Positions 22,416-35,300 of a stretch of DNA of 64,000 nt are shown in pieces. Position 1 is the stretch's first letter. Every line of letters starts with the position of its first letter. The translations under genes and the position numbers were made by a program. The DNA comes from Fragilaria crotonensis. Its lineage: Eukaryota; Bacillariophyta; Fragilariophyceae; Fragilariales; Fragilariaceae. Under the pieces are notes generated by a model, which saw only the letters and a list, made by a program, of their open reading frames with translations, was not told where the DNA came from and made no database searches. The stretch lies in assembly GCA_022925895.1 (NCBI GenBank), contig JAKSYS010000259.1:1-64000 (forward strand), read 5' to 3'.

Positions 22416-23605
22416 TCACATTGGGCTTCTCTGAATGTAGACGAAGGCTGAAGAGGCGCCAGCATGCCTCTGATGCAGAGACATAACGTCCATCAAGATA
22501 GAGCTTGATCTCATCAACATCTTCCCCCATCTGGACTGCAGCACGGTCGTGTCCCTTGTATACATACTTGTAGAGGTACTTGACGGCCTGCACTGAATTG
22601 CACACCTCAACATTGATATGACAATCATACTTCTTGGTAAGATGGCAATTATATGGCACAACCCAGCGGTTGTCCAACTCAGCTCCTCGAACAGTTACAG
22701 TCCTTCCATCATCACGTCGATGATATTGAGGAATCCATCATCATTGAGTGTTGTCTCATCTTGAAAGGGCCAGGGATACTTGTCCTTGCATTCACCTGCT
22801 GGCTTTGTAGAACTATTACAACACTTCAAATTTTTCCATCGATTGGGGAAACTTTGGTGCCACAGGGCCCATGCAACATACACCTCTTCACAGTTGCAAA
22901 AGTTCAGGATCTATCAATGCATCTGGGATCTCAGCTGAAACAATATGGTCAATGTCAGATTCTGTGCGCGGTTTGTCATTCTCTGCCAAATGACCAGTAC
23001 ATGTGCATGTGGCAATCCTCGCTTCTGAAATTGATGGTGTAGATAGCAGCCACAACCCTTCCAAGCACTTGCCGCTTCTGGAGGTCAAACATCATCTCTG
23101 TAAATTTGAGATGGAACACTCGTGCCACCAAATCTGGTCTGTCATTTACAGTTTGGCCAGGAAGAAGGTTTTCAACAACTTCTGGCCACTGCGGATTGGT
23201 TGTCATTGTAATAAAGAGGTCTGGCTTGCCCATTCGGCGCACAATTGCCAATGCATCCTGGCAAAGCTGGTGCATGTTTCTTGCACTTCCAATGTGAGAT
23301 GAAGGCAGAATGATTCGTCGCCCCAGCTGTCGAGTGTTTGTCACATCCTCACCAGCAACAGCATCTGCAATGCCTTGATAAAGTTCAGCACGCAATCTTG
23401 GTTGATTAAGACGGATGAAATTAAGACGGCCTTGTTCCACTTGGGCATAGCAGTCCACAATGTATTGGTGAAACAGCTTCCCTGCAAAGTGAAGGTGATT
23501 GGAGAACTGAGCAGCAGGTCGTACAAAAAGCCGAAATGCAGCATGCATGAGGCAAGTTAATCTTGTCAAATGTGGAGTCGTAGCATTTGGACCAGTTTGC
23601 ATCAT
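22416..23605 (-). pseudogene. Helitron Rep (HUH/Y2) nuclease region
   Basis: Carries the Helitron helicase-like signature IILPSSHIGSARNMHQL and KPDLFITMTTNPQWPE. The HUH site falls near 22990-23020, where the DNA can be read as LPHAHVLV in one frame and CHMHMYW in another, so the frame is broken at that point. Downstream come NRWVVPYNCHLTKKYDCHIN and VKYLYKYVYKGHDR, the latter holding the tyrosines used for strand cleavage and joining. Confidence 0.8.
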
Positions 23606-25211
23606 GCCAGGATGCCAGCCTCTTGGGAGCCTGTTGGAAAAAGGAGTACATATGCCAGTGGAGAATAGTCGGGATGGAGCTCTGAGATTGACTGAATTGC
23701 TCCAGCACGAAGCAATACTCGAATATCACGGTTACCTGAACCTTCGTCAGGAAGAATCACAGCTACCTCACTGGAACTTGGTGCATTGTACCGTCTGTTG
23801 TCCAATTCAGGTTGATCCAGGATATGCATTGCAACATTGTGGCCAGGCAATTCAACATCATGATTACCATCAGTATTACTGGCCAAGGTTTCCTCATCAA
23901 GAGCTTGCTTGAATAATCCATACAGCCGGTTTTGATTCTGAATCATTTGCTGCAATAAAACCAAAGTATTCCTGTCCAAGGTATTCAAATGATGTAAACG
24001 ATTGTCCACCTCATGGTTAGTGTCATAGAAATAGAGTTGTGCAAAAGCAGGATGCTGTCCAGGTTCTGGGAGCAATGATCCTAACCGGTGGTACATTGAG
24101 CCATGAATGCGAAAAGTATAAATTCCACAACTCCTATCAATCAAAGCATCATCCACATTAGCGCCTATTGAGGCAAAACTCAAGGCAGAGTTGTAGGCAC
24201 GGATGTGTGGCATGAACAATTCATGTGCATGAAAAAGATCCATCAACACATTTGGTGTGGGATCGAGAGGGAGGAGAGATACCTTGCCCTTGGCACAGCA
24301 AGATGAAAAGTAGCCCCTTTCAGACCTTGATTCATTTGGAAAATGCAGTGCAGAGCAGCCCTGACATTCAACTGTGCATGGGCCAAGGACATGACGTGCT
24401 GGAGCAGGAGCAGATGAATAGGCTGCGCCATTGGTGCGTTGGCAACTTTGGCGTGTTTGTCTCATGTGCTCTTGGTGCTGAGTGGTGATGGCAGCCATCT
24501 GTGTGGCAGCAACAGGGTCACCTTCTTGAGATCTCTGGAGGCGCTCCAGACGTGTTTGTCTCATCTGCTCTTGGTTCCTAGTGGTGATGGCAGCCATCTG
24601 TGTGGCAGCTACAGGGTCACCTTCTTGAGATCTCTGGAGGCGCTCCAGACGTGTTTGTCTCATGTGCTCTTGGTGCTGAGTGGTGATGGCAGCCATCTGT
24701 GTGGCAGCAACAGGGTCACCTTCTTGAGATCTCTGGAGGCGCTCCAGACGTGTTTGTCTCATCTGCTCTTGGTGCTGAGTGGTGATGGCAGCCATCTGTG
24801 TGGCAGCAACAGGGTCACCTTCTTGAGATCTCTGGGCGCTCCAGACGTGTTTGTCTCATGTTCTCTTGGTGCTGAGTGGTGATGGCAGCCATCTGTGTGA
24901 CAGCAACAGGGTCACCTTCTTGAGATCTCTGGAGGCGCTCCAGACGTGTTTGTCTCTTCTGCTCACGGTTCCTGGTGGTGATGGTGGCCATCTGTGTGAC
25001 AGCAACAGGGTCACCTTCTTGAGATCTCTGGAGGTGCTCCAGACGTGTTTGTCTCTTCTGCTCACGGTTCCTGGTGGTGATGGCGGCCATCTGTGTGGCA
25101 GCTACAGGGTCACCACCTTCTTCTTGGGACAGGTTGCGGTTTGGCACGCCTTTTCCTTGCTGCAATGGCAGCTGGCTTTGTTGATAGTGAATGTTTACTT
25201 GGGTGTGACAT
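23602..25211 (-). pseudogene. Helitron N-terminal region with 33-residue tandem repeats
   Basis: The most likely start is ATG 25211 (MSHPSKHSLSTKPAAIAARK), a basic N-terminus common in Helitron proteins. It is followed by about seven 33-residue repeats and then the Helitron-like N domain: CQGCSALHFPNE, IRAYNSALSFASIGANVDD, YTFRIHGSMYHRLGSLLP, FAQLYFYDTNHEVDNR. The frame changes between the basic start and the repeats, and again in the repeats where one unit is two bases short (near 24830). Confidence 0.72.
24460..25125 (-). repeat. 99-base coding tandem repeat, about seven units
   Basis: The word ACAGGGTCAC on the plus strand recurs at about 24512, 24611, 24710, 24809, 24906, 25005 and 25104. 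Spacing is 99 bases, except one of 97. Each unit encodes 33 residues containing RLERLQRSQEGDPVAATQ and MAAITTQHQE, highly charged and helix-prone. Near-identity of the units points to recent expansion. Confidence 0.9.
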
Positions 25212-25759
25212 AATGGTTATATGCTGATTGGAAAGAATTGGAAGCAAGGAATTATGTGAGCGGTACAATTACTGTAGGTGTATGAGGTACTGGAGTCTAC
25301 AGTACAGCGTACAGTACCATACTGTACAGTACTCGGAGTACATCTTATAGTGAGGAGTGTATGAGGTACTGGAGTACAATGTAGAGTCGTAACAGGGACT
25401 ACAGTACAGCCAGCGTACAGTACTGTGCAATGACCACCAATAATACAACTTCACGACGCAACCCGCCGTTAATTAAGCGTTATTTTTCAAAAAACCAAAA
25501 CACCCACCGTTAATAAAACGTTATTTGAGTAAGGGATGGCTTTTGTATTCAAAAAATTTGCGTTCATGGGGGGGCCAAGCACCAATACTGGCGAAGCTTC
25601 TTGGTTACTGTTACTTTCAGTACTCAACCCTGGCGAAGCTCCGTAGTGAAAAAATTCAGACAGTATTCATTTGATCCAGTACCCCAGAGTGGTCATACTC
25701 CGTAACAGACGGACGCACGCACGCACACACGCACACAATTAATTTATAATATAGTAGGA
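25212..25759 (-). other. Helitron 5' non-coding region
   Basis: Contains GTAC-rich repeats (25260-25440), a pair of CGTTAAT..CGTTATTT words near 25468-25525, a CACG microsatellite (about 25708-25738), and the 5' end shared with the short Helitron at 38347-38781. Confidence 0.6.
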
Positions 25760-26290
25760 TAATTGAATTAACCTTTAGGGTTAAGGGTTTATGTTAACTT
25801 TCGTGCTAGTACTCTAACCGTCATCAAAAGAAAGCTGTTTTGTGTGAAATTGCATCGTCTTCCCGCAAAGATTCTGCCACTCAGAATATTAATATTGCTA
25901 GAGTGCACTAATTGACAAGATAAGTGTCTAGAATGCACACCAAATCTGAGATCTGGAAGCACTAGTATGGGGATGTTTACCAGCCAGTCACTGTTGATGA
26001 TGGTACCAATCAACAACACAAAGCTTAGTCAAAGTAGGAGCCAACTATTGCAGCATCTGGGCAGAGGGAGAAGCAACAGAGAGGCATGTAGTTGATGGTA
26101 TTGGTAGCTAGAACTATTGTTGATCTCCTATCATAACACCTTTGCTCTCACCTCACTAGCACTCGGGTGAAACAGTATGATCAGCGTATGATATAAGCCG
26201 TGTACTGCACGTGCTGTTCTACTCAATACTGTACTGTACAGCTGTATTATACCATGTGGTATTATATGGTATAATACGGTACTAATACAG
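25760..26290. other. Spacer between Helitron and copia element
   Basis: No gene recognised. Near 26235-26285 palindromic GTATTATACC/GGTATAATAC words occur just before the copia insertion. Confidence 0.5.
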
Positions 26291-26295
26291 CTTCC
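26291..26295. repeat. Target-site duplication, left copy
   Basis: CTTCC directly before the left LTR; the same five bases follow the right LTR at 38064-38068. Confidence 0.88.
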
Positions 26296-26894
26296 TGACA
26301 GTATTCGTGTGATCGGTACGCGAGTACTGGCCGACGGTAGACTTAAGGTTAGTAGGACCTAGAAGTCTGCCGTCGGACTTGACGGGAGAGGAAGCGAACG
26401 TGACGGATCGTCCAGCTTTGGGCGTAGGAGTCCTGAAGATGTGGACCATGATGGTAGATTTGTTGTTACAAATATGTAGAAGATGTAGAACTAAGTAGTA
26501 AAGGCCTTTACTGTTTTTGGTTTGTGGAAATTATAAGTTAAAATGTAGATGAAAAATGAAAGTGAGATCTCCAATATTAGTTGGAGTCTCACAAAAGTTA
26601 TGTTGCTTTAATCCCACTTGTTGAGTGGTGTTTGAGTTATGAATCCCATAGTAAAGTTGTGTTGTCAATAAAATTGACAACATAACAGATTTGAATACTT
26701 AGGGAAACTCAGGGCAACATGATTTAAATTCCTTGTGTGGTCGCGGGATCCAGAGTTCTGATTCGCAGAACTACTGGCACGAGTCACGGACAGACGAAGG
26801 AAAATAAAGGACTGTCTACCGTATTACCGTATGGTATTTAACCTTACAGTAATTACGAGTGACAGTGTGACAGAGTGACAGTAGATCTCTAACA
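26296..26894 (-). repeat. 3' LTR of the copia element
   Basis: 599 bases, begins TG and ends CA on the plus strand (TGACAGTATTCG ... CTCTAACA). A purine run (AAGAGGG) lies just upstream on the minus strand, as expected of a polypurine tract. Confidence 0.93.
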
Positions 26895-27620
26895 CCCTCT
26901 TGGATCAGATCTCTGGTCCCGGTGATGAAAGCATGTGGTCGGGGAGAACACAGAAGATCTTGGTGAGGTGAGGATCAATTTTGCCGGAGTGTTGAGTCTT
27001 GGTGAGGATATCGGCAAGTTGGGAGTCACAGGGAATCCAATGAGTTGGTGGATGCCGTCTTGTTGGCCTTGACGGACGAAGTGGAAACGGCGTTCAATGT
27101 GGCGAGTTTTGCGAGTGAGTTTGCCATTCTTGGCGATTTGAACAGTTGCTTCATTGTCAATCATGAGGATGGCAGGGATAGAAGGGAGACGTTGAGTGGT
27201 TTCACGCCATTGTTTGGTGCCAAGATAGAGCATATCATAGAGAAGCATTCGGATGTGAGCGGTGGCCATGGTTGCGGAACATGCAGCCATATATTCAGCT
27301 TCAGAGGTAGACATGGCAACAGGTGTTGGCATGGTAGAATTTGCTTCAATAAGAGCACCATTGTAGAAGATCATGTATCCAACAGTAGATCGGCCAGTAT
27401 CGGGGGCAGTCTTGCCAGCTGGCATCAGAGAAGACAGTGAGATCAGTGTATGGAATGCGATGATGGATGCAGATGTCATAGATGGGGTTTGAAGTGCCGT
27501 CGGGAAAGAATTTGAGGGCATAGTAGGGACGACGTCGGAGGTAGCCAATGAGCCAGGTGAGAGCTCGAAAATCAGGTATGCCAGGAGAGATGCATGCTTT
27601 AGCAAGTTTGCAGACAGCAA
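26889..27620 (-). pseudogene. Copia RNase H part
   Basis: Fossil part of the 26296-38063 element. Shows the copia RNase H signatures GRSTVGYMIFYNGALI, VAMSTSEAEYMAAC, LMIDNEATVQIAKN and TRHIERRFHFVR. Confidence 0.88.
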
Positions 27621-27739
27621 ATAGGATGTCAGCTCTTGTGTTGTATGCTAGGTAGAGGAGAGTGCAGACAGCAGAGCGGAACGGAAGGCGTTGTTGCTTT
27701 TGTTCGACGAGAGTCAGGTCGGAGGCGGTTACGGGGCGG

Positions 27740-28650
27740 TTATCCTTGCTGAAAGTATAATCGGGAGGGAAGGGGAGTATCTCGTTCTGGGAATTCGGAG
27801 TTTGGATCGTATCGTTGAAGAGTATTCAAAACATAGCGGTGCTGGTCGAGGGTGTAGCTTGAGTCGGAATGTTTGTGGATACGCATTTGTAGGAACCATT
27901 GCGCAGGGCCGAGGAATTTGACATCAAAGCGATTGCGGACGGAATCTTCAAATTGTTTTTCGATGGAATCGTTGCTTCCAGCGTAGAGCATATCGTCGAC
28001 GAAAAATAGTAGGCGGAGCCATTGATTGTGTTTGTCGTATCGGACAAAATAGGACGGTTCGGAAGGAGACTGAATGAAGCCTTGGGAATAGAGCCATTCC
28101 GAAAATTCAATGTTCCAATATTTGCCGGAGTAGACGAGACCGTAGATTCCTTTGTTCAGTAACATTGGGGAGCCAAAGAATTTAGCGTATTCAGGAAGTG
28201 ATAGGCGTATTCCAATGGCAGTTTCACGAAGTGGCGACCAATAACTTTGGCTTGGAGGTAGGCACCAATGAAGTCAGCACTCTTGACACTTCTTCTGGAT
28301 GCACAGATGGTTGCAATGAATAGCTTGACCCCTCTTGCAGATGCACAGGGTGACCAGGTGTCTTCATACATGAGTGGTTCAACAGGTATAGGTTTTGGAG
28401 TGCCAGGTGAAGAGGTAGCAGATTCAGCAATTTCTTGACGTTGTTCGAGGAGTCGTTGTTGGTTGATGGCTTTAACTCTTTTCAGGAGACGTTTCTCCAG
28501 GTCGCCACGGGCGACAAGGCGAGCTTTTAGTTTGTCAAGTTTTCCAGATGCAGTTTGTTTCGCTTTGAGCACAAGTTTGACTGGGATAATGAGTTCATCT
28601 TTGTGTGGGGTTTGTCCAAGGATGAAGGTATCATGGTCAATGAGGTTCTT
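27740..28650 (-). pseudogene. Copia reverse transcriptase part
   Basis: Fossil part of the same element. Recognised by KLKARLVARGD, SADFIGAYLQAKV, NKGIYGLVYSGKYW and the catalytic-site region LLFFVDDMLYAG (a YVDD-type box). Confidence 0.88.
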
Positions 28651-29279
28651 GATTTCCATTTTGATTGCATGTAGCCAAGCATTGCGGACATTATCATCAA
28701 GTTTGAGAACAGCTTTGAGAGACTGAGGTTCTGGAAGATATTTGTCCACAGGTTCCTGGGGGTTGGCTTGTGAATTGTTGCTGGGAGAGTTGTCAATTGT
28801 CATCATGGCAGAGTGAATGGGATCAATGGTTGGTAGATCTTCATTGCATTCTTGGAAGTAGATGGTCATCATCTTGTGGAGTTGGGAATGATGTTGTTGA
28901 TGGGTGACAAAGTTGATTTGATGTGGTGTGGGTGGTGTTGGACCATGTTGGATGATTGCTGTATTGATATGGTCAGCATGGGTTGGGTTAGGCATGGTTC
29001 CAGCAGGTGGTTGTTCATCAGTATTGTCATCAGTTGATTCAGGGATGGCAGTCAGGGAGGGCAGTGGATTTGTGTCATCAATGAAGGTTGATGGTGGATT
29101 GCCAAGGTTGGCTGCAGATCCAGTTTGGTGAAAAGTAGATGGTTCAGAGTTTTCAGGAGTGTTGCAAAGTCCATTTGGGTTGAAATGGGAGCGGATGGGG
29201 ATGGCTCCAGCAAAGGGTTTGGAATCGAAACATAGAGCTGAATTGAAGTCTTCGTCAAAGTAGGCATCGCGGGTGATGA

Positions 29280-30171
29280 TGAGGCTTTGGGGTTGGTCTG
29301 GGGAGTAGACTAGCCAGCCTGCGGAGTTGTCAGGAAATCCGAGGAAAATGCCGCGAGAGGCTCGTTGCAGTTGTTGCTTGTAGGTGATGAGCTTGTTGCG
29401 GAAAGTTGGTTCGTAGCGTTTGAAGAAGGTAGGACATCCAAAGACGCGGAAGTTGGCAATGGAAGGCTTGCGTTGGAAGCTGTATTGATAGGGAGTTGTT
29501 GGGTTGCCATCTTGATCAATAACATTCTTGGCAGGGCAGACATTTAGGATTTGAACTGCATAGGCATGGGCATGATGGAAGAAGGCACCTCCAAGTCTTG
29601 CATTGTTGAGGAGAATGTTGGCAGTGTTGTGGACTTCACGCCATTTTGCTTCACAAATACCATTCATTTCTTGATGTTCAGGGGCTGCAGCTTCAACTTT
29701 GATACCAAGTGAGGTGCATTCAGAGATGAATTTTGTTGATGTAAAAGCAGATCCAGCATCAGTGCGGATGAAACGGACGGATTGGGTGCGGCCAAGGAGT
29801 TCTGTGTCAGTAAGCCATTGCTTTAGAGCAATAAGGATGGAAGTTGTGCTTTCAGTTGGAAGACCAATCCAACCTGTTAGTTTGCCTGGGGTTGTGACAA
29901 TAAACAGATAGGCTGAGTAGTTGGAATTGGTGGTGAGACCATAGCGGAAGGGATTGCGCATAAGGTCAAGATGAAGGCGATGGAAGGGTTCGGTGCCTTG
30001 GCGTTGAGGTGTTTTGTTTCTGGCGCGTTTTTGACTGATGGAAATGCGGAGAGGCCAGGAATTGTGGTCAACAGTAGGTGTGAGAACATGATCATTCCAT
30101 GTTTGGTGAAGGGATCCAACCATGAGATTTCGAAAATTGCGGTAAGCAAGTCGTCGATAAATCAGTTCCAA
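29280..30171 (-). pseudogene. Copia integrase part
   Basis: Fossil part of the same element. The core has LHLDLMRNPF, SVRFIRTDAGSAFTS and EHQEMNGICEAKWREV, consistent with the acidic triad of retroelement integrases. Confidence 0.85.
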
Positions 30172-30253
30172 AGGTAAAGCGGTGATTGAGCGGCGTTGAT
30201 CAGTGTCAATAGGAGTTGTAGTGTCATCAAAGTGTTGCTCTTCTGGTTCAGAG

Positions 30254-32344
30254 TCAAGGGCAAAGGGTTCTTTGGGGTTGGAAGTGGTTGAAAAGGCTTG
30301 GTGTGGGTTTGGTACTTCTCTGGTGAGAATTGGCCAAGTGTAAGTGGAGCCATTTGGGAGTTGAATGGTGGTGGCTCTGTTCTTGATCAGGACACTGAAG
30401 TTTTGAGTGCATGATAGAGCAGTCAGGGGAGAGTAGTCTGTGACTTAGGCCTTCAACAAAGTAGACATCAGTGAGACCAAGGATGGATTTGAGGCCATCA
30501 TCAGTGGTGAAGTGACATGCAGTTGTGCCTTTGTGGGTAGACATCTTGGTGCTGCCATCAGCTAGGGAGATTGGGACACTGCAAGGTTCAACATCACTGA
30601 GGTCGCTGAAGAGTGGGGTATAATGGCTGGTAGCACCACTGTCAGGTAGCCAGTTTGCCAGGAGTGGGGGACCAAATCTTTGGTATGGTGATTGGGGATC
30701 ATCAGGGAAATAAGCTGTGGCTCCAGAGTTGGGAGGAGCATGGTTGGCAGTTGGAAGATAATCTCTATCAAGTAGGGGTTGATTGATAGTCATCTGAGGT
30801 AGGTTGGGATTGGGCCATGGGATGTAGTCTGGTTGATCATCAAGGTGATCAAGGGAAGAAGCTTTGAAAGCTTGGTGATGGTATCTTGAATGATTTTGGG
30901 AGTCTTGACTAGAGTCAGTGACAAAGTAAGCACGTTGTTGATTGCGAGGAGCAGCGTTTTCATTGTTGGTTGAACGTTGCGGGTTGGATGCACGATTGTT
31001 TTGGCGCGGGTTGGTACAGTTGCGCGAATAGTGGCCGAGGCGTCCGCAGTTATTGCAGACGATGGTAGCGGCGTTGGATGCAGAGTTGCGCGATTGATTG
31101 ATGTTAGATCCATTGGGTGATGGTCGTTGATTTGGATTCGACGTTGGTCGGAAAGGGGGGGCGGTTGTTTCGTTGGTGTTGGTTGGACGGGCGCGGTGAA
31201 GGAGGTGGTGGGCGTCGTTGATTTGGATTGTTGAAGGGTGGTCGCGAAGGAGTTGTAGGTGGTCGGAACGGGCGCGAATGGTTTTGCGGTGGTCTTGGTG
31301 GATGACTTCGGTTTTGATTGTTGCCATTAGGGTTTGAATATGGGCGAAGGATGGAGCTGAAAGCTTGTTGTTGACGTTGTGTGAAAACACGATGGGTAGT
31401 TTGGGGGGTGGCGCGATTGAAAATGGTGAGATTGTTGACGGGTAGAATGTGCGTGCTGATTGTAGTTGCGTTGATTCTGGGACGGTAGTGTGAGACCACG
31501 GGATTCGTCAATGTTGAGGAGGTGGCTCTCAAGTTCGGCGAATGGTGGCAGAGCTTCGTCGTTTAGTTCAGCTCGACGGATATCGGCGTCGAAGCGTTGA
31601 TAAGATGCGGCGTAAAAGGAGTGATTGCTTCCACCACGAACGGTGCGTTTGATGAGTTCGGCGTCGGTGTTGGGGATTCCAGCATGATAGCAGTCGCGCG
31701 TAAGGATGCGGATGCGGTTAAGGTAAGAGGTGGCGACTTCATGATGTGGTTGTTTGATGGAACAAAAGGCTTCGCGAGTTCGCTCGACGTGGTCAGGAGT
31801 TAGCGGTGCGCAATGGCGTCGTAGAGTAAGAATCGCGGTGCGGGCGTCTGGTGGGCCATCAATGATGTGTTTTTGGCAAGGGTCGCAGACGTTTGTAAAG
31901 ATCAGGTTGTAAAGTGCGGTGCCAACAAATGGGTGTGAATAAGAGACTTGTTGTGGCCAAAGATCAAAGACTTGGCGCGTCCACGGGGGGAAATGTTGCA
32001 AACAATTCGAAGGTTGTCGATGAAGGTGTTAAAATGGCGGCGGCGTGCTTGAAGGTCGGTTGGGTAAGCCAATTTGCGAAGGTTTGCATTTTTGGCGTAC
32101 TTCAAGAGCGTCTTGGTTAGGTCTTCAATTGGTGGGTAAGTGAAGTCGGTGCGCGTGGAGGATGTGAGTGCATCAGGTGATGTGTGCTGGATGTGTTTTG
32201 GGTCTTGCTCTGAATCATGATCGGTGTCGTCGTCAAAGAAGGTGTCGACAGTTGGTGGGTATGCAAAAGTGGCATGGGTCGCCTGGCGCGGAGTTGGGCG
32301 TGCGGAAGCGAGTTTTTGATTTTCTGGGGGAGTTTGGTGATCAT
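30254..32344 (-). pseudogene. Copia gag and protease part
   Basis: Fossil part of the same element. Gag is seen from the capsid-like stretch around 31500-32000 and a CCHC knuckle CNNCGRLGHYSRNC near 31015-31060. The protease active-site motif LPDSGATSHY lies near 30620-30655. Spread over several open stretches. Confidence 0.82.
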
Positions 32345-35300
32345 TTGCAGAATTGGCCGTTTTTTGTGTAGATTTGGTAGGTTTCGTATTGGGGGGGTTG
32401 AATAATTTTGCTTTGTTGAGTTTGGGGTTGCGAAAGATTTTGTGATGGATTTGGTGGTTGAGGGTTCGAATTCCGGGGTGGTAAGTTTTTGGAAGGTATA
32501 ATTTTGGGCGTCGTCGAAAATGTTGTTGAAATCGGAGGTTGTGGGTTCGAGTCGGTTGTGGCCGGATCGTGAGGTAATTTTACGTTTTTCGGCGTGAGGA
32601 TGCCTGAAAATGCATCGGAGAAGCGTTTTAGAGGTCCAGTTGTTGATTTCGCAGTTGGAGGCGAGTTAGAGGGTGTTTCGGTGTGTGAAGTACTTGTTTC
32701 GGGCGAGTTTGGTGGTAAAAATGCGAGATTTGGTTGAGTTCCGGGCAGTTGTTGAGTTTCTTGTGCGTGTTCGTCGTATGTAGTTTCCGCGTCGGAAATT
32801 AGCTGTTGGGATTGAGTTTCCGTGCTGTGCGCGTCGTTTTGTGTTGGATTTTCGCTGGTAGTGTCAGTTTGTGTGTAAATTTCGCTGTCAGGTTCATCGT
32901 GCGTGAAAACTGTAGTTTCAGGTTCGTTTTCTGCAAGATTTTCGTTTTGTGGGTCGTTTTGTGCAGAAATTTCGTGCTGGGGGGTCCGGGGTTCGAGTCG
33001 GATCGGAAAATAAAGCGGAACGGCGAGTTTTTTACGGCAAGACATGCGAAATGTGGTCCAGAAAATGTAGTTTTATCCTGTTGGAAGGTAATTATGTTGT
33101 TACTTGTAACTAATTCCATCTGATTGGGACAGCCTAGGCTATCACAGATAGAAAAAGGTAAGTAACCAGCATAACAACCAGGATAAGACAGACATTGTAG
33201 ACTAGACTCACCATTGTAGCCATTGGCTGAAAAGGGTGAATCAGGTCCCATTTGATCAATGAATGGAAACTCAGGATGAGACTCTTTCTCATTGTAATAA
33301 TAAGAAAGATGATTGTTGAAAAGTTGGATCTCAGGGTCACGGAGGGCATCAATGAGATGTGGCAATGCCCAGGCTTGATAGATTGATTCCTCAAGTGGAC
33401 CAGTTGTGAAAACTGGTATCATGCGAATAGCCAAGGAAAAGGGGACCGTTTTGGGATCGCGAGCGACGTGATACTTACTGGAATCAGGGTGGCGACGCAG
33501 GTTAGCGGCGCTGATTGGAATCCAGTCGGGGTCGCCAATGTGATAGGAAAGAATTGGTTTGGCAAGTTGGGCTTTGAACAAAGCTTGGACTGACAATCTG
33601 TTGTAGGGTTCTCCATCTCTGTTGCTGATGATTGGTTGTTGATCATGGTTGAAAGTGGTGGGGAAGATTCCTGCTCTTGCTGTAGGTTTAGCAATCTCAG
33701 TTGATGAACCATTAGAGTAGGAGTTGGACGCAAGTGGGGAGCCTTGGAACATGATAACGTGGGGAGGAGGATGGTTCCTGGGGAGAATGCCGGTCGGGTC
33801 CTTTGGATTCACAAGTTGCGCAACTCGGTAGAGGATATACTCGAAGTGCGGAAGGAAGTCAATCGAGAAGTTGATGCCGTTGGTAGGGACTGGAGTGAGG
33901 TCAGAGTAGACATCCATGTAGTAGGTTTCCTCATTTGCTTCAGTTGGTTGCAGGGTAAACAGTTGGAGGAAGTCCAGAGGTTGGCAGACCACATAGTTGA
34001 TTGCAAGTGTGTCATCATTGACATCATCAAGATCCAATTGAACAAGGGAGGGCCTGGTAATCATGGGGAAGCAGGTTGCAAAGTTGGACAAGAATAGATC
34101 TGCAGGTGGAAGGTTGCCAATATGGAAGCGGTTGTTGGATAATTCTGGTTCCCTCGATCGTCGTCGCGTCTTGCGATTAATGAGACCATGTTCGAATAAG
34201 GCAAGGCGGATGATTGTCTGGGCAGTTCGTAAGGCAATCGATCGTTGTTCCTCGTCGTCCAATCGAAAAGAATTCGTGTATGCGACAAGATAGGGATTCG
34301 CGCGCGAGAAATTCAAGTCCACGCGAAACATTTTCCGATAGCGTTTCAATCCGCGATAAGGAATGCAAAAGGCAGGGGAAAAGATCGGCTTCAAAGAAGG
34401 CATGGTTAGCAAAGCGGGGGAGCGTCCGAAAAGTAGTGGTATCAGGGAACAAACTTAGAGCGGCAGCGGTAGACTTGATATCTTTGGCGATCTGGAACAA
34501 GTGTTTCGGGTAGAGGTCGTGTTGACGAAATCCGTGTCGGTGGTATGTGCTGTGGCGGTGGTGGGTTATGTAGTAGAGTCGGAGCGCGTAGATGAGTCCG
34601 ACAGCACATTGCGTTTCCATCGGGCAGTGGGGAGGGTTTTCGTAGAAGTCGCGGGTGATGTCGTAGTACTTATCCGGGATGCCGAAGGTCAAAAGGGAGC
34701 GTTGTTCGTCGGTGAAATGCTGGGTTAGCAAGTTGGTAGCACGGTTCAGAGTGTGAATCATGCCGAGTAGGTAGAACTTGTCGTCGCGGGAATACCGAGG
34801 GGGGAGTTAGGACTTGGCATCTGATGTCTGAGAGTGATGTGGCGCGATATAGGCTTCATGTCGGATGACGTGATGTCGCGAATGTGATGAACTTCCGGTG
34901 GAGCGGCGAGAAAGTTGAGACAGAAAGCTGCGATAGTGGTGCTGATTTCGATGCAAAGCGGTAGGTCGCGTAGATGGATGGTACCGTTCAGTGGGTCGTC
35001 CAGCGTAGCTTCTGAGAACATCAAGGCCGATGATGGATGGTGAGCTGGGTCCTGGAACATTGCGTAAGGGCGTTGGTGAACTGGGGCAAGAGGATTCAAA
35101 TGCCTTAGGGGCGGTTCAGGAAAAAGTGGGGGGTAGCATCCGGACTGGTTGTTGAGTTGCTGCTTTGGGTAGCTCATTTAGTGCTTCCAAAATTGGGTTA
35201 GTTGCTGTTTCTTCCACAAATTCCTCTTCAATGCTTTCAATGATCATGGGTTCTGGCATGATTTCAACTTCTGGTAAGACTTCAGGGTCAGGAACAGGGT

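Larger units (their letters stand above)
19946..25759 (-). mobile_element. Helitron, autonomous type, coding region frame-broken
   Basis: Helitrons move by rolling-circle replication, start with TC, end with CTRR, insert between A and T and make no target duplication. On the minus strand this copy starts TCCTACTATATT at 25759 with host A before it (25760) and ends CCCACTAG at 19946 with host T after it (19945), so both rules hold. Inside, on the same strand, are remains of a RepHel protein: Helitron-like N domain, Rep HUH/Y2 nuclease and Pif1-type helicase. The boundaries are backed by a second, 435-base copy with the same two ends at 38347-38781. Total 5814 bases. The coding region changes frame about eight or more times; some of these may be sequence errors of the kind seen in host genes. 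Confidence 0.82.

Noticed and set aside
24460-25125. Regular repeats that could suggest a CRISPR array
   Set aside because: Units are contiguous 99-base coding repeats with no unique spacers, in a eukaryotic transposon.
24439-25213. Plus-strand open frames with regular repeats over the Helitron
   Set aside because: They mirror the 99-base repeats of the minus-strand Helitron protein.
25700-25745. CACG/CACA simple repeat
   Set aside because: Ordinary microsatellite inside the Helitron 5' region; noted there only as a landmark.
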